Source of the DNA: Marinobacter lutaoensis
GTDB taxonomy: Bacteria > Pseudomonadota > Gammaproteobacteria > Pseudomonadales > Oleiphilaceae
Reading direction: 5' to 3'
DNA: 64,000 nucleotides
Assembly: GCF_001981305.1 (NCBI RefSeq)
Contig: NZ_MSCW01000001.1
Location: 619,303-683,302 of the forward strand
The position numbers were made by a program, and so were the translations under genes. Below the pieces are notes generated by a model, which did no database searches, had not been told where the DNA came from, and saw only the letters and a list, made by a program, of their open reading frames with translations. Shown here piece after piece: positions 26,630 through 35,024 of this stretch (its first letter is position 1; the number at the start of each line of letters is the position of its first letter).

Positions 26630-27763
26630 ATGGAACGGGAAGACCAGGGACTGCATGTCCTTCATGTAACGTTCAATCTTGATTTCGGTGGAACCGAGCA
26701 AGTCATCGCACAGCTTGTACGAGGTCTGCCCCGTGATCGGTTCCGTAGCGTGGTGGCGTGTATTGATGGGCGTGCCGGTCCCATGGCAGCAGGAATTAGA
26801 GACAGCGGGGGTAAGGTAGTCGAATTGGGCCGGCGCTCAGGGATTGACTGGGCATTGGTCCGGAGCCTGAGGCGGGTGATCCGCGAAGAGCATATTGATG
26901 TGGTGCATGGCCACCAATATACCCCATGGTTCTACGCATGCCTGGCCAGTATGGGGACCGGCGTGCGTATTGTTTTCACTGAACACGGCCGTTTTTATCC
27001 AGATCGCTATCGCTGGAAGGCGGCTTGGCTCAACCCGATTCTTGCCTTTCGAAGTCAGGCTATCGTCGCAATATCCAAGGCGACGCGTCGGGCACTGTCG
27101 ACTTACGAGTTTATTCCTCGGTCGCGCATTCAGGTCATATACAACGGTATTGAACCACTGATGCCCCGACCTGGACAGCGGGAACAGGGGCGAGGCGATC
27201 TGGGGATTCCTGAAAACGCCTTTGTGTTGGGGACGGTTGCCCGTTTGGATCCGGTCAAGAATCAGGGCATGTTGATGACAGCGGCCGCACGGCTGATGCA
27301 TCGCTGCCCTGATGTCTGGTTGGTTCTGGTTGGAGATGGTCCTGAGCGCGTTCGTCTTGAACAAAGAGCGGATCAACTCGGTATTGCCGATCGAACCGTG
27401 TTCACGGGTTTTCAGCCGAATCCCGGAGACTTTATGCAGTTGATGGATGTGTTTTTGCTCACTTCCTGGACGGAAGGTACATCCATGACATTGCTGGAAG
27501 CCATGAGCCTGGGAGTTCCTTGTGTGGCAACGGCGGTAGGAGGTAATCCGGAAATTGTGATGCACGGAGAAACCGGGCACTTGGTACCTTGCGACGATGT
27601 GGAGGCTCTTCATCAGACATTGTGGAGTCTTCGGCAGTCCCCTGGTCAGCTGAAGGTGTTGGGGCAGCAGGGTGCGGCGCGTTTCCGGGCTGAGTTCACT
27701 GTGGATGCGATGGTGGCCCGCTATGTCCGACTATATCATCACGACACCCCAGGTAATTCGTGA
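26630..27763 (+). CDS. Glycosyltransferase family 4, PEP-CTERM/EpsH-associated type
   Basis: A 377-residue GT-B enzyme resembling the sugar transferases of exosortase loci: LHVLHVTFNLDFGGTEQVIAQL at the start, RRVIREEHIDVVHGHQYTPW and FTEHGRFYPDRYRWK in the acceptor domain, and LGTVARLDPVKNQGMLM, LVGDGPERVRLE and TSWTEGTSMTLLEAMSLGVP in the nucleotide-sugar domain. I use ATG 26630, 2 bases after the upstream stop; in-frame ATGs at 26591 and 26600 lie inside that gene. It overlaps the flippase start by 1 base (TGATG). Confidence 0.88.
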   Translation: MEREDQGLHVLHVTFNLDFGGTEQVIAQLVRGLPRDRFRSVVACIDGRAGPMAAGIRDSGGKVVELGRRSGIDWALVRSLRRVIREEHIDVVHGHQYTPWFYACLASMGTGVRIVFTEHGRFYPDRYRWKAAWLNPILAFRSQAIVAISKATRRALSTYEFIPRSRIQVIYNGIEPLMPRPGQREQGRGDLGIPENAFVLGTVARLDPVKNQGMLMTAAARLMHRCPDVWLVLVGDGPERVRLEQRADQLGIADRTVFTGFQPNPGDFMQLMDVFLLTSWTEGTSMTLLEAMSLGVPCVATAVGGNPEIVMHGETGHLVPCDDVEALHQTLWSLRQSPGQLKVLGQQGAARFRAEFTVDAMVARYVRLYHHDTPGNS

Positions 27764-29199
27764 TGGGAGGCATTCGCCAGGCCATTATTTATTCGTCTGC
27801 CGCTCGTTACACCATGAAACTGATGGGCTTGGTTTCAACCATGCTCATTTCCCGTCTGCTGACTCCCGAGGAGATTGGAACATTTGCCATTGCCAGTGCC
27901 ATTGTGATGGTTATGAGCGAGTTCCGAATGTTGGGGGCTGGGGGATATCTGATCCGAGAAAAGGTGCTCAATCCCGACAAGGTCCGATCGGTGCTGGGAT
28001 TGACCCTGATCATCTCTTGGTCGGTAGGCGTTCTGATACTCGCAGCAGCGTGGCCGGCCGGGCGCTTTTACGATTTACCCGATCTGGCATGGATTTTTGT
28101 CATTCTTTCCGGGAGCTTTTTTCTTGCGCCCTATATCAGCATTCCATCATCGCTGTATTCCCGGTCGATGGATTTCCGGGTTCAGTTCAAGATCCGTTTT
28201 GTGTCTACCCTATTGGGTTTTTTTTCGACAATCGGGCTGATCCTCCTGGGGTTCAGTTATTTTGCGCTAGCATTTGGCCAATCCATCATGGCAGTGAGCC
28301 AGTTTCTGATGTTTTTACGGGAGCGGCCTGAGAATATGGAAATGCGTCCATCGTTTCGTGGGCTGAAAGCGGTTGCGAGCTTCGGAGTGTTTAACTCGCT
28401 GGCAAACCTGTTGCGCCGGGCGACGCTTACCGTACCCGATATGGTGATCGGTAAGATGGGGACCACTGCCCAAGTAGGCATGTTTTCCCGGGGACTGGGG
28501 TTCGTCACCTTTGTTTCCCAGACGCTCACGATGGGTGTCGTTGCGGTCGCACTTCCTTATTTATCAAACACTCGCCGTTCGGGGGGGGATTTGGCTGCGG
28601 CCTACACCCGGGCCAGCGTCATGATGGGAGGCCTGGTTGTGCCGGTGTTAGGTGTGGCCAGCCTGATGAGTCTTCCCGCGATACGGCTGTTTTTTGGGCC
28701 CCAGTGGGATGCGGCCGCTCCTCTTGCCGCCTGGCTTGCGGTTTGGGGCATGATCCGTGTTGTGCACAACTTCGCCAACGATGTGTTGATGGCCAGTGAG
28801 CGAGAGCGGGTCATGCTTTTGAAAGAGGTGATTGCTTTTGCCTTTTTGCTGACGGGGATCATCCTTGCCTATCCCCATGGCCTGGAATCGATAGCCCGCG
28901 TGTTCGTACTGGCCGGGGCCTTTGAGTGGTTGTTGGTGACTTGGTTGCTGTGGCGGGTGATCGGACTCTCGCCGGTACGATTTGTTTGTGCTTGGTGGGG
29001 GACCGCACTAGTAACTGCCCTGTGTATGCTGGTCACCTGGGCCCTGGAGCGCTTGTTCCCATTTGACAGCCCGGACTACTGGAAACCCATTGTGGTGGTT
29101 GCCTTGACTATGCCTTGGGTCTGGCTGGTTGGTCTGAAGCTGGTTGGTCATCCTCTGTTCACTGAAATTGTTTCGTTGCTGCGTCGTCGAGGGCTTTGA
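27763..29199 (+). CDS. Oligosaccharide flippase (Wzx, polysaccharide synthesis family)
   Basis: A 478-residue polytopic protein with about 12-14 membrane helices of the MOP/PST flippase family. It should move the lipid-linked repeat unit to the periplasmic side. The N-terminal GGIRQAIIYSSAARYTMKL and SRLLTPEEIGTFAIASAIV resemble other Wzx proteins; ATG 27763 is used in place of the GTG one codon earlier. It is the last gene of the long + strand operon, followed by a 136-base gap. A second flippase is encoded at 50206. Confidence 0.9.
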   Translation: MGGIRQAIIYSSAARYTMKLMGLVSTMLISRLLTPEEIGTFAIASAIVMVMSEFRMLGAGGYLIREKVLNPDKVRSVLGLTLIISWSVGVLILAAAWPAGRFYDLPDLAWIFVILSGSFFLAPYISIPSSLYSRSMDFRVQFKIRFVSTLLGFFSTIGLILLGFSYFALAFGQSIMAVSQFLMFLRERPENMEMRPSFRGLKAVASFGVFNSLANLLRRATLTVPDMVIGKMGTTAQVGMFSRGLGFVTFVSQTLTMGVVAVALPYLSNTRRSGGDLAAAYTRASVMMGGLVVPVLGVASLMSLPAIRLFFGPQWDAAAPLAAWLAVWGMIRVVHNFANDVLMASERERVMLLKEVIAFAFLLTGIILAYPHGLESIARVFVLAGAFEWLLVTWLLWRVIGLSPVRFVCAWWGTALVTALCMLVTWALERLFPFDSPDYWKPIVVVALTMPWVWLVGLKLVGHPLFTEIVSLLRRRGL

Positions 29200-29335
29200 T
29201 CCACACGGGCTAGGGTGTCGTTATATTGGAAAAGTTTTAATCGCAAATTGTTGTTTTGGCTAATTGGACATTCCCTCAGGATCAACTTAACTGATTTTAA
29301 TGGTTTCCTGTCGACGAGCTTTGTGAGGGGGGCGT

Positions 29336-31312
29336 ATGTCCGTTCTGAAAGCGTCGGGGTTTGTGTTTCTCATAGCGGTTGTGTCGGGATGTCAGTCTTT
29401 CCGGTATACCGACCCGAATCGAATGCCTCCCACAGCGGCCTTGCCGGATGTGAGTGAGCAGGGGGTTGTCGAGGCTCGTTATTACGATGGTATTGATGGG
29501 AGCGATGTGTCAGCACTGCTGGCGGCGAGTGTATACCCTGACAATCCCACAGAGGTTATCCAGCTTCAGACCCTCGTCCAAAGTGAGTATCGTGGAAACA
29601 ATTATGGTGCACTGGTTCGAGGCTATATCAAACCACCAATATCCGGTAACTATCGGTTTTTTATAGCATCGGATGACCAGTCTGAGTTCCTTCTCAGTCA
29701 CTCGGAGAGCTCGGCCGAGGCGCAGGTTATTGCGTCGGTTCCCGCCTGGAGTTATCAGGAACAGTTCGATAAATACAGCTCGCAATCGTCTGGGTACCAG
29801 AGTCTTGATGCCGGTCAGGCGTATTACTTTGAACTGAGATTTAAGGAAGGCAGTGGTGCTGATCACTTTCGCGTTGAGTGGGAAGGGCCAGGATTCAGTC
29901 AGCAGGTTATTGCCTCGGAGTTTCTTTATAGCTATGCCGAACCTGTTGCCGGTGACGGTAGCGGTTCGGTGGAGCCGTCGATTGAGGACTATCAGTCCGG
30001 ATACCGGGTGGGTTTCCTTGACGGCCGGCAGAATCTGGCGTTCAACCCGGTTTATCCCCCTTTAGATGCTGATGGTGATGGTCTCTATGACAACTGGGAA
30101 GTTGTATTTGGGCTGGACCCAAGCAATCCAGATGATGCGCTTGAAGACCAGGACGGTGACCTGCTCAGTGCTCAGGACGAGTACTGGCTGGGAACCCATC
30201 CCGGCAACCCGGACACCGACGGTGACGGCATTCCTGATGGCGCAGAGTATGCCTATGAGCTGAACCCTCTGAACAGCGCTGATGCCGCTGAAGACCTGGA
30301 TGGAGATGGCGCAAGCAACCTGGATGAGTTTCTCGCACAAACGGATCTGACTGACGCCGCTGACATCCCGTCGACTCCAGAGTCCATTGCTACGGAGCCG
30401 GGGCTGTGGGGGCAGTATTTCGAAGGAACGGAGTTTACCCTGTATCGCTACGGACAAATAGATAGCTCTATTAATTATCAGTGGCGTACCGGGGCCCCGG
30501 ATGGTCTTCCAAAAAACAGTTTCAGTGTTCGTTGGAGCACGCTGTTAATTCCCCCGCATGAGGATGGCCGGGCCGGCTACAGGATTGTTGCGACCGCAGA
30601 CGACGGCGTCCGTGTCTACCTCAATGGTGATGTCGTCATCAATGGATGGGTGGATCAGCCGGCGACTACCTATACGGCTGATGTGGTGCTGGATGCTGGA
30701 ACGGCTTACCCACTGGTAATGGAATACTACGAGTCGGGTGGTGGAGCAACGGCTCAACTGGTCGTGGAGGATCAGGAAACGGGTACGGAATTGGCGCCTG
30801 CGGACATATTCAAGTTGCCCCCCGCTTTAGAGTCAAACGCGGAGATGGACTCCGACAGCGATGGCATTCCTGATTCATGGGAGCTTGCTTATGGCCTGAA
30901 TCCATGGCGGGTGGACTCAGGAAACGTATATAACAATGCAGCGGTCACCGCATTGGATGCATACACATCCAATCTGAACCCCTGGACATTGGAGCCCGTT
31001 GACGGTGGAACCAGTGATGGTGAGGTGTTGCCGCCGCCGGATGTGTCCGGGAGCGATACGGTCGTCCTGAAATGGACGGCTCCGGACACCCGTGAAGACG
31101 GCTCGCCCCTGACGACTGATGAAATTGCCGGTTACGAGATCAGTTACAGTCAGAATGCATCGGCCGAAGGAAATATACTGGAAGTATCTGGCAGCGAAAC
31201 GACGGCCGCTCTTGAAGGTCTGTCCACAGGCGACTGGTTCTTTAAGCTGCGTGTCATAGACACCAATGGCTTGGCTAGCAGTTGGTCACAGATTGTGGAG
31301 TACAGTCTGTAG
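29336..31312 (+). CDS. Lipoprotein with PA14 domains, calcium-type repeats and a fibronectin III tail
   Basis: A 658-residue exported protein. The signal peptide ends in lipobox VVSGC (Cys19) followed by Gln, which favours outer-membrane retention. Residues about 45-205 and 350-500 look like two PA14 carbohydrate-binding domains (YDGIDGSDVSALL; GLWGQYFEGTEF). Between them and after the second lie thrombospondin-type-3 DxDxDG repeats (DADGDGLYDNWE, DQDGDLLSAQDE, DTDGDGIPDGAE, DLDGDGASNLDE, DSDSDGIPDSWE). Residues about 560-655 resemble a fibronectin type III domain. No PEP-CTERM tail is present. It may be a calcium-dependent surface anchor or polysaccharide-binding protein (inference). It has its own gap upstream and a hairpin follows its stop. 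Confidence 0.78.
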   Translation: MSVLKASGFVFLIAVVSGCQSFRYTDPNRMPPTAALPDVSEQGVVEARYYDGIDGSDVSALLAASVYPDNPTEVIQLQTLVQSEYRGNNYGALVRGYIKPPISGNYRFFIASDDQSEFLLSHSESSAEAQVIASVPAWSYQEQFDKYSSQSSGYQSLDAGQAYYFELRFKEGSGADHFRVEWEGPGFSQQVIASEFLYSYAEPVAGDGSGSVEPSIEDYQSGYRVGFLDGRQNLAFNPVYPPLDADGDGLYDNWEVVFGLDPSNPDDALEDQDGDLLSAQDEYWLGTHPGNPDTDGDGIPDGAEYAYELNPLNSADAAEDLDGDGASNLDEFLAQTDLTDAADIPSTPESIATEPGLWGQYFEGTEFTLYRYGQIDSSINYQWRTGAPDGLPKNSFSVRWSTLLIPPHEDGRAGYRIVATADDGVRVYLNGDVVINGWVDQPATTYTADVVLDAGTAYPLVMEYYESGGGATAQLVVEDQETGTELAPADIFKLPPALESNAEMDSDSDGIPDSWELAYGLNPWRVDSGNVYNNAAVTALDAYTSNLNPWTLEPVDGGTSDGEVLPPPDVSGSDTVVLKWTAPDTREDGSPLTTDEIAGYEISYSQNASAEGNILEVSGSETTAALEGLSTGDWFFKLRVIDTNGLASSWSQIVEYSL

Positions 31313-31315
31313 GTG

Positions 31316-31349
31316 AAAACTGGCTATTGCCTTTCAGGCGGATAGCCAG
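31316..31349 (-). terminator. Hairpin between convergent genes, terminator for the sulfotransferase unit
   Basis: CTGGCTAT (31320-31327) pairs perfectly with ATAGCCAG (31342-31349), with an inner GCC/GGC pairing. On the minus strand the stem is followed by TTTTC. The sulfotransferase stop codon lies within the loop, so the signal overlaps the gene end. It may act on both convergent genes. Confidence 0.6.
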
Positions 31350-32179
31350 CCTTCTGTCGGCACCTGGAACCGATCATGGAGTTCACGGGTATCTTCCGCA
31401 AAAAACGCGATCAGCTTGGCGCGCTCTGCTTCCGTTGGGACCGGTGTGGTCACGACTTTACCGCCCAGATCACTGGTGGACAGCACCAGTTTTTTTACGG
31501 CGAACGGTATATCCCGGTGCTCCAGATAGCGGCGGTATGCGCGCAATAATTGGCCCCCCAGACGGCTTTTTCGTACGACTCGTGTGTTTGCGTTATGAAT
31601 TTTCTGCAGTCCTCTGACCTCGAAAGATTCGTCCACATCCAAAAATCGGTAGATATCCCGTATAACCTGTGCCGGCTCGTCTCGAATCTGGTCGATAGAG
31701 CGGATCAGCAGCTGAGTTTCCGGAAAAAACCGAAGGTACTGCTTTATCTGGTATGCGTAGCGGCCTTGCCAGGCGCAGGCCTCCTGCTCGAGATTTTCCA
31801 GAGTTTGGCTGAATGAACGGGTTTCGAGGCCCGTCTGGATACGTTTCATATAGTGTGAAATGTATCGGGCAATAGGGTCTCTGACGATATACACCAGTTT
31901 CATGCCTGGATTGTAATCATGGATTCGTTGCGCCACATCGGCGGTGAAAGGGGCCTTGGTGTAGCTGGTTGAGGCCTCCCCGATGGCCTTGACCCCGGCA
32001 GGCGCGCCAGCAAACCGCTGCTCATACCAGTCGATGCCCCTTGACCAGAAGCGCTCATTGGAGAAGAAGTTCAGCTCCTTGACCTGAGACATGTAGATCT
32101 CCGGGTGCGGGTCCAGATATTGAAACAGGCTGGTGGTTCCTGAACGAGCTGCGCCGACAATGAGAAAATTGGGTTTCAT
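31334..32179 (-). CDS. Sulfotransferase
   Basis: A 281-residue PAPS-dependent sulfotransferase. The 5'-phosphosulfate loop is NFLIVGAARSGTTSLFQYL, the 3'-phosphate site LVYIVRDPIARYISHYM, and a His/Asn-containing NTRVVRKSRLGG segment follows. It differs clearly from the sulfotransferase at 20417, so two sulfation steps are possible. The start overlaps the upstream glycosyltransferase stop by 4 bases (ATGA), so the two are coupled. Sulfation of the exopolysaccharide is inferred from position. Confidence 0.87.
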   Translation of the reverse strand: MKPNFLIVGAARSGTTSLFQYLDPHPEIYMSQVKELNFFSNERFWSRGIDWYEQRFAGAPAGVKAIGEASTSYTKAPFTADVAQRIHDYNPGMKLVYIVRDPIARYISHYMKRIQTGLETRSFSQTLENLEQEACAWQGRYAYQIKQYLRFFPETQLLIRSIDQIRDEPAQVIRDIYRFLDVDESFEVRGLQKIHNANTRVVRKSRLGGQLLRAYRRYLEHRDIPFAVKKLVLSTSDLGGKVVTTPVPTEAERAKLIAFFAEDTRELHDRFQVPTEGWLSA

Positions 32180-33597
32180 GCGGATGGACTCCCCGTTACT
32201 TGATGAATTCTCCGTACAAGGTCGGCAGTAATGTTTTCGATCAGGAACTGATCGCGGCTGGCGTAGTGCTCATCCAGCCTACCGTGCTCGGCTAACTGGT
32301 CTGACATGGTCCTAAGGTAGGAAACCAGGCCGGGTACATCGCTGAAATCCAGTTGCTGCCCAAGCTGGTAGCGTTTGACCAAGGTGCCCAGGGCGCCACT
32401 GTCTGGGGTAATGTGGAGGATGGGGCGCTCGATAGCGAGGTAGTCGTAGAGTTTTGAGGGGATCTGGGTTTTGGTGCCGGACTGAATGTTGACCACAATA
32501 TCCGACTGAACCATGGACGCGAGGCAGGATTGGTATGGTTGTGCTGGCTCCAGGACAAAGGTTTGTTGTTCGATCAGGTCAGCGTATCGCTCCCGAACAT
32601 CATAGTTGAGCGATACCTTGCCAATCTGGCGGAACACAACCCGTCGATCATATGGTACAAGATCACGATTCACTATTCTCAGAGCCTCAAGCAGAGAGCT
32701 GGGGTCCCGAACGCCATACAGAAACCCAGCATGACATAGTGTGAGGGTATGACGGGAACCGTTGCGGTGCTCGGGTTGAGAGGCTTGCGCGAAATCGGAA
32801 GCGTCGATGCCGTTGGGCATCACAAAAAAATGGTCTGGAACCTGGTCCGGATATCGGCTCAGAAATTCTTCCCGAAGCGCGTCGGTGTTGAGTGAGACTG
32901 CGGCGGCACGGCGAACGACTTGTGCTTCCAGCCAATGGCCGAGACGGTCCAGTATGGCACCCTTGGACATATGGAACGGGTTATTGACCCAAGGGTCCCT
33001 GAAGTCGGCAATCAGAGGTTTTCCTGTCAGCCGGCTGACCAACAAGCCGACCGTAAGCCCGGACCAGGGTGAGCCGGTTGCGAAGATGCAATCCAGGTGA
33101 TAACGCCGGACAAGACGCACTCCCTTCAAGACAGCAGGTAGGATCCAGGGGCCTGCATGATCCGGGAAATAGCATGTGTTGTAGATGAAGTCCTTGATTC
33201 GTTGGAGCAAGGATATTTGACTGATCTCAGGCTGTCCTGAGCCGGTAAAGGCCGAGTTAGCTTTTGATTCCTGCGGGGGGTGGGATCGGCCTGTTTCGCG
33301 ACGTCCGGCCAATTTCTGGAGGCGAGCACGAACGGCCAGAAGGAGGCGAAAAATATCCCAGCTTCTGACACGGTGGACGGTTTCGTCGTTAACCGGCAAC
33401 GAGAGATGGGCAAGAGCGTTATCGCCAGGAGCGACATCCGCAGTGTGTGTCAAAACATGCCGAGCACCGTTTTTGAGATGACGGATGAACTTGATGGTTC
33501 TCATGCTGCCAGGGACTTCCGTGCTGGCGGCGGGCGGATAGAAATATGCGACAAATAACAGGTTGGTACCATCGAGATCTATCCTTTGGGTGGGCAT
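32176..33597 (-). CDS. Glycosyltransferase family 4-like
   Basis: A 473-residue GT-B-type glycosyltransferase. The N-terminal domain has LLFVAYFYPPAASTEVPGSMRTIKF and DCIFATGSPWSGLTVGLLVSRLTGKPLIADFRDPW, typical of GT4 enzymes with a DFRDPW motif. The C-terminal part has the VNIQSGTKTQIPSKLYDYLAIERPI segment. I start at ATG 33597, where GGAAGGG lies 9 bases upstream on the minus strand; a longer frame to 33678 runs into the promoter region. It is the first gene of a two-gene unit with the sulfotransferase and is divergent from the GT2 gene at 33780. Confidence 0.82.
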   Translation of the reverse strand: MPTQRIDLDGTNLLFVAYFYPPAASTEVPGSMRTIKFIRHLKNGARHVLTHTADVAPGDNALAHLSLPVNDETVHRVRSWDIFRLLLAVRARLQKLAGRRETGRSHPPQESKANSAFTGSGQPEISQISLLQRIKDFIYNTCYFPDHAGPWILPAVLKGVRLVRRYHLDCIFATGSPWSGLTVGLLVSRLTGKPLIADFRDPWVNNPFHMSKGAILDRLGHWLEAQVVRRAAAVSLNTDALREEFLSRYPDQVPDHFFVMPNGIDASDFAQASQPEHRNGSRHTLTLCHAGFLYGVRDPSSLLEALRIVNRDLVPYDRRVVFRQIGKVSLNYDVRERYADLIEQQTFVLEPAQPYQSCLASMVQSDIVVNIQSGTKTQIPSKLYDYLAIERPILHITPDSGALGTLVKRYQLGQQLDFSDVPGLVSYLRTMSDQLAEHGRLDEHYASRDQFLIENITADLVRRIHQVTGSPSA

Positions 33598-33718
33598 ACG
33601 GGCAGTCCCTTCCTTTAAATTTTGGTAACGAAACCCTGGAACCATGCACGTTTCCTGGGGCCCCTTGCAGGGATACAAAGAAATATCCGTTTTGCGGGCG
33701 ACAGTTTCGTAAAGTTAT

Positions 33719-33733
33719 GTTACAAAAGGTTAC
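33719..33733 (+). promoter_or_regulatory. Tandem GTTAC-N5-GTTAC box, site 2 of 3
   Basis: A perfect direct repeat GTTAC AAAAG GTTAC with a 10-bp period. A good -10, TAGAAT, lies at 33755-33760, 21 bases after the box, while no -35 consensus is present at the expected place. This is the pattern of an activator-dependent promoter for the glycosyltransferase gene at 33780. It matches the boxes at 8059 and 47708. Confidence 0.5.
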
Positions 33734-33779
33734 CAGAAAGTCGAAAAAGTTGCATAGAATCCACACATAAAGACTCCCA

Positions 33780-34787
33780 ATGGGAGGGTCAGACTTGCAA
33801 TCCAAGGGCAGGCCGTACTCCGGTGAAGATCTGACCGTCGTCATTCCCGCACACAACTGCGCAGAGTTCGTGGCCGAGGCAATAGCCAGTGTCGAAGCTC
33901 AAACGATCCGGCCGGCTTTGATAATTGTGGTTGAAAATGCCTCCTCCGATGGCACTCGTGCCGTGCTGGAATCTTTGGTGGAGCGCTGTTCCGTAGACCT
34001 CCAGGTTTTGCACACCGACTATCCGGGGGTGTCGAACGCCCGCAATCTAGGCTTTTCGCATGCGCATACGCGGCTGGTTGCCATGCTTGATGCGGATGAC
34101 ATGTATTGTCCCGACTTTCTTCAGAAAGGCCTGGATGCTTTTAATACGGTCACCAGCCTGCAACTGTTTTTTGGTAACCGGAAGCCGTACTCAGAGGGCC
34201 AAGTGACAGGCCCCTCCTTTTTAGAGCAGAGCCGGTTGGTCGAGGTTGGTTTTCGAGAGGCTGGCCACCGGATTCGGGAAGTGACCGGCGACCTTTTTTC
34301 GCCACTCTTAAGAGGGAATTTCATTCCTCCCAGTGCCACCATTGTTGTCAGGGAGGCGGCTTATCGTGCAGGCCTGTTTCCTTTGTCTTTGGACTCCAGT
34401 GAGGACCGTTTGTTTTACAGTAGACTCGTCCGGCTGGGAACTGTAGCTTACTCTCTTGATTCGGCTGCTTTGTACCGGATCCATGATCTCAGCAAGACGC
34501 GCTCATCACAGCTCCTACACCTGCGTAAGAACGCAGTACTGTGTCTAAAGCACTTGGGGCTGGAGCTGTCTGGCAAGCAGCTCTCAGGGCATGAACAAAG
34601 GGCCATTAGGACTGCCCTTAGAGAGGCCGCCGAAAAGTTTTTTTACACTGCCGCAGAAGAGGGGCCTATTGGATACGCCCATGCTTGTGCATGGGCGAAA
34701 ATGGTTGAGTTAAGGAACCCGAAGCCATTGTGGTTTCAGCTCAAGGCACTTCGAAACTCCAGGCGGAACTCCGCCAACGTGCCCTGA
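33780..34787 (+). CDS. Glycosyltransferase family 2
   Basis: A 335-residue GT-A enzyme: LTVVIPAHNCAEFVAEAIASVEAQ, VVENASSDGTRAVLE, NARNLGFSHAHTRLVAMLDADDMYCP (DxD). The C-terminal part is helical with no membrane segments, suggesting a soluble enzyme. The start is uncertain: ATG 33780 has no strong ribosome site and an in-frame GTG at 33822 is closer to the fold. It stands alone between a divergent promoter region and a 237-base gap. Confidence 0.85.
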   Translation: MGGSDLQSKGRPYSGEDLTVVIPAHNCAEFVAEAIASVEAQTIRPALIIVVENASSDGTRAVLESLVERCSVDLQVLHTDYPGVSNARNLGFSHAHTRLVAMLDADDMYCPDFLQKGLDAFNTVTSLQLFFGNRKPYSEGQVTGPSFLEQSRLVEVGFREAGHRIREVTGDLFSPLLRGNFIPPSATIVVREAAYRAGLFPLSLDSSEDRLFYSRLVRLGTVAYSLDSAALYRIHDLSKTRSSQLLHLRKNAVLCLKHLGLELSGKQLSGHEQRAIRTALREAAEKFFYTAAEEGPIGYAHACAWAKMVELRNPKPLWFQLKALRNSRRNSANVP

Positions 34788-35024
34788 ACGCAGAAAGGGC
34801 GGGGGGACGAGAAAGGCCAGGCATTGAAACGCTATAACCTAGAGCACTATGTTCTAGGAGTTAATTCTAATTCTGTCTATTTGTCAGTGGTTGTGTTCAA
34901 GAGCCCGGTGCTAATCTTAACATGAGGTTAAATTTGACTTTCATCGGGATTAACCTGGCGGCGAATCCTGGCAGTTGGTTGTTGATCCGCCTCCATACCT
35001 AGATCTAGATATTGGAGATGTGCC
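34788..35024. promoter_or_regulatory. Intergenic leader with several palindromes
   Basis: This 237-base AT-rich gap precedes the beta-helix gene. Inverted repeats: CCTAGA (34838-34843) with TCTAGG (34853-34858); GGTTAA (34926-34931) with TTAACC (34950-34955); and a perfect palindrome CTAGATCTAG (34999-35008) just upstream of the ribosome site TTGGAG. No convincing sigma-70 promoter was found by eye. The palindromes may be operators. Confidence 0.35.
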
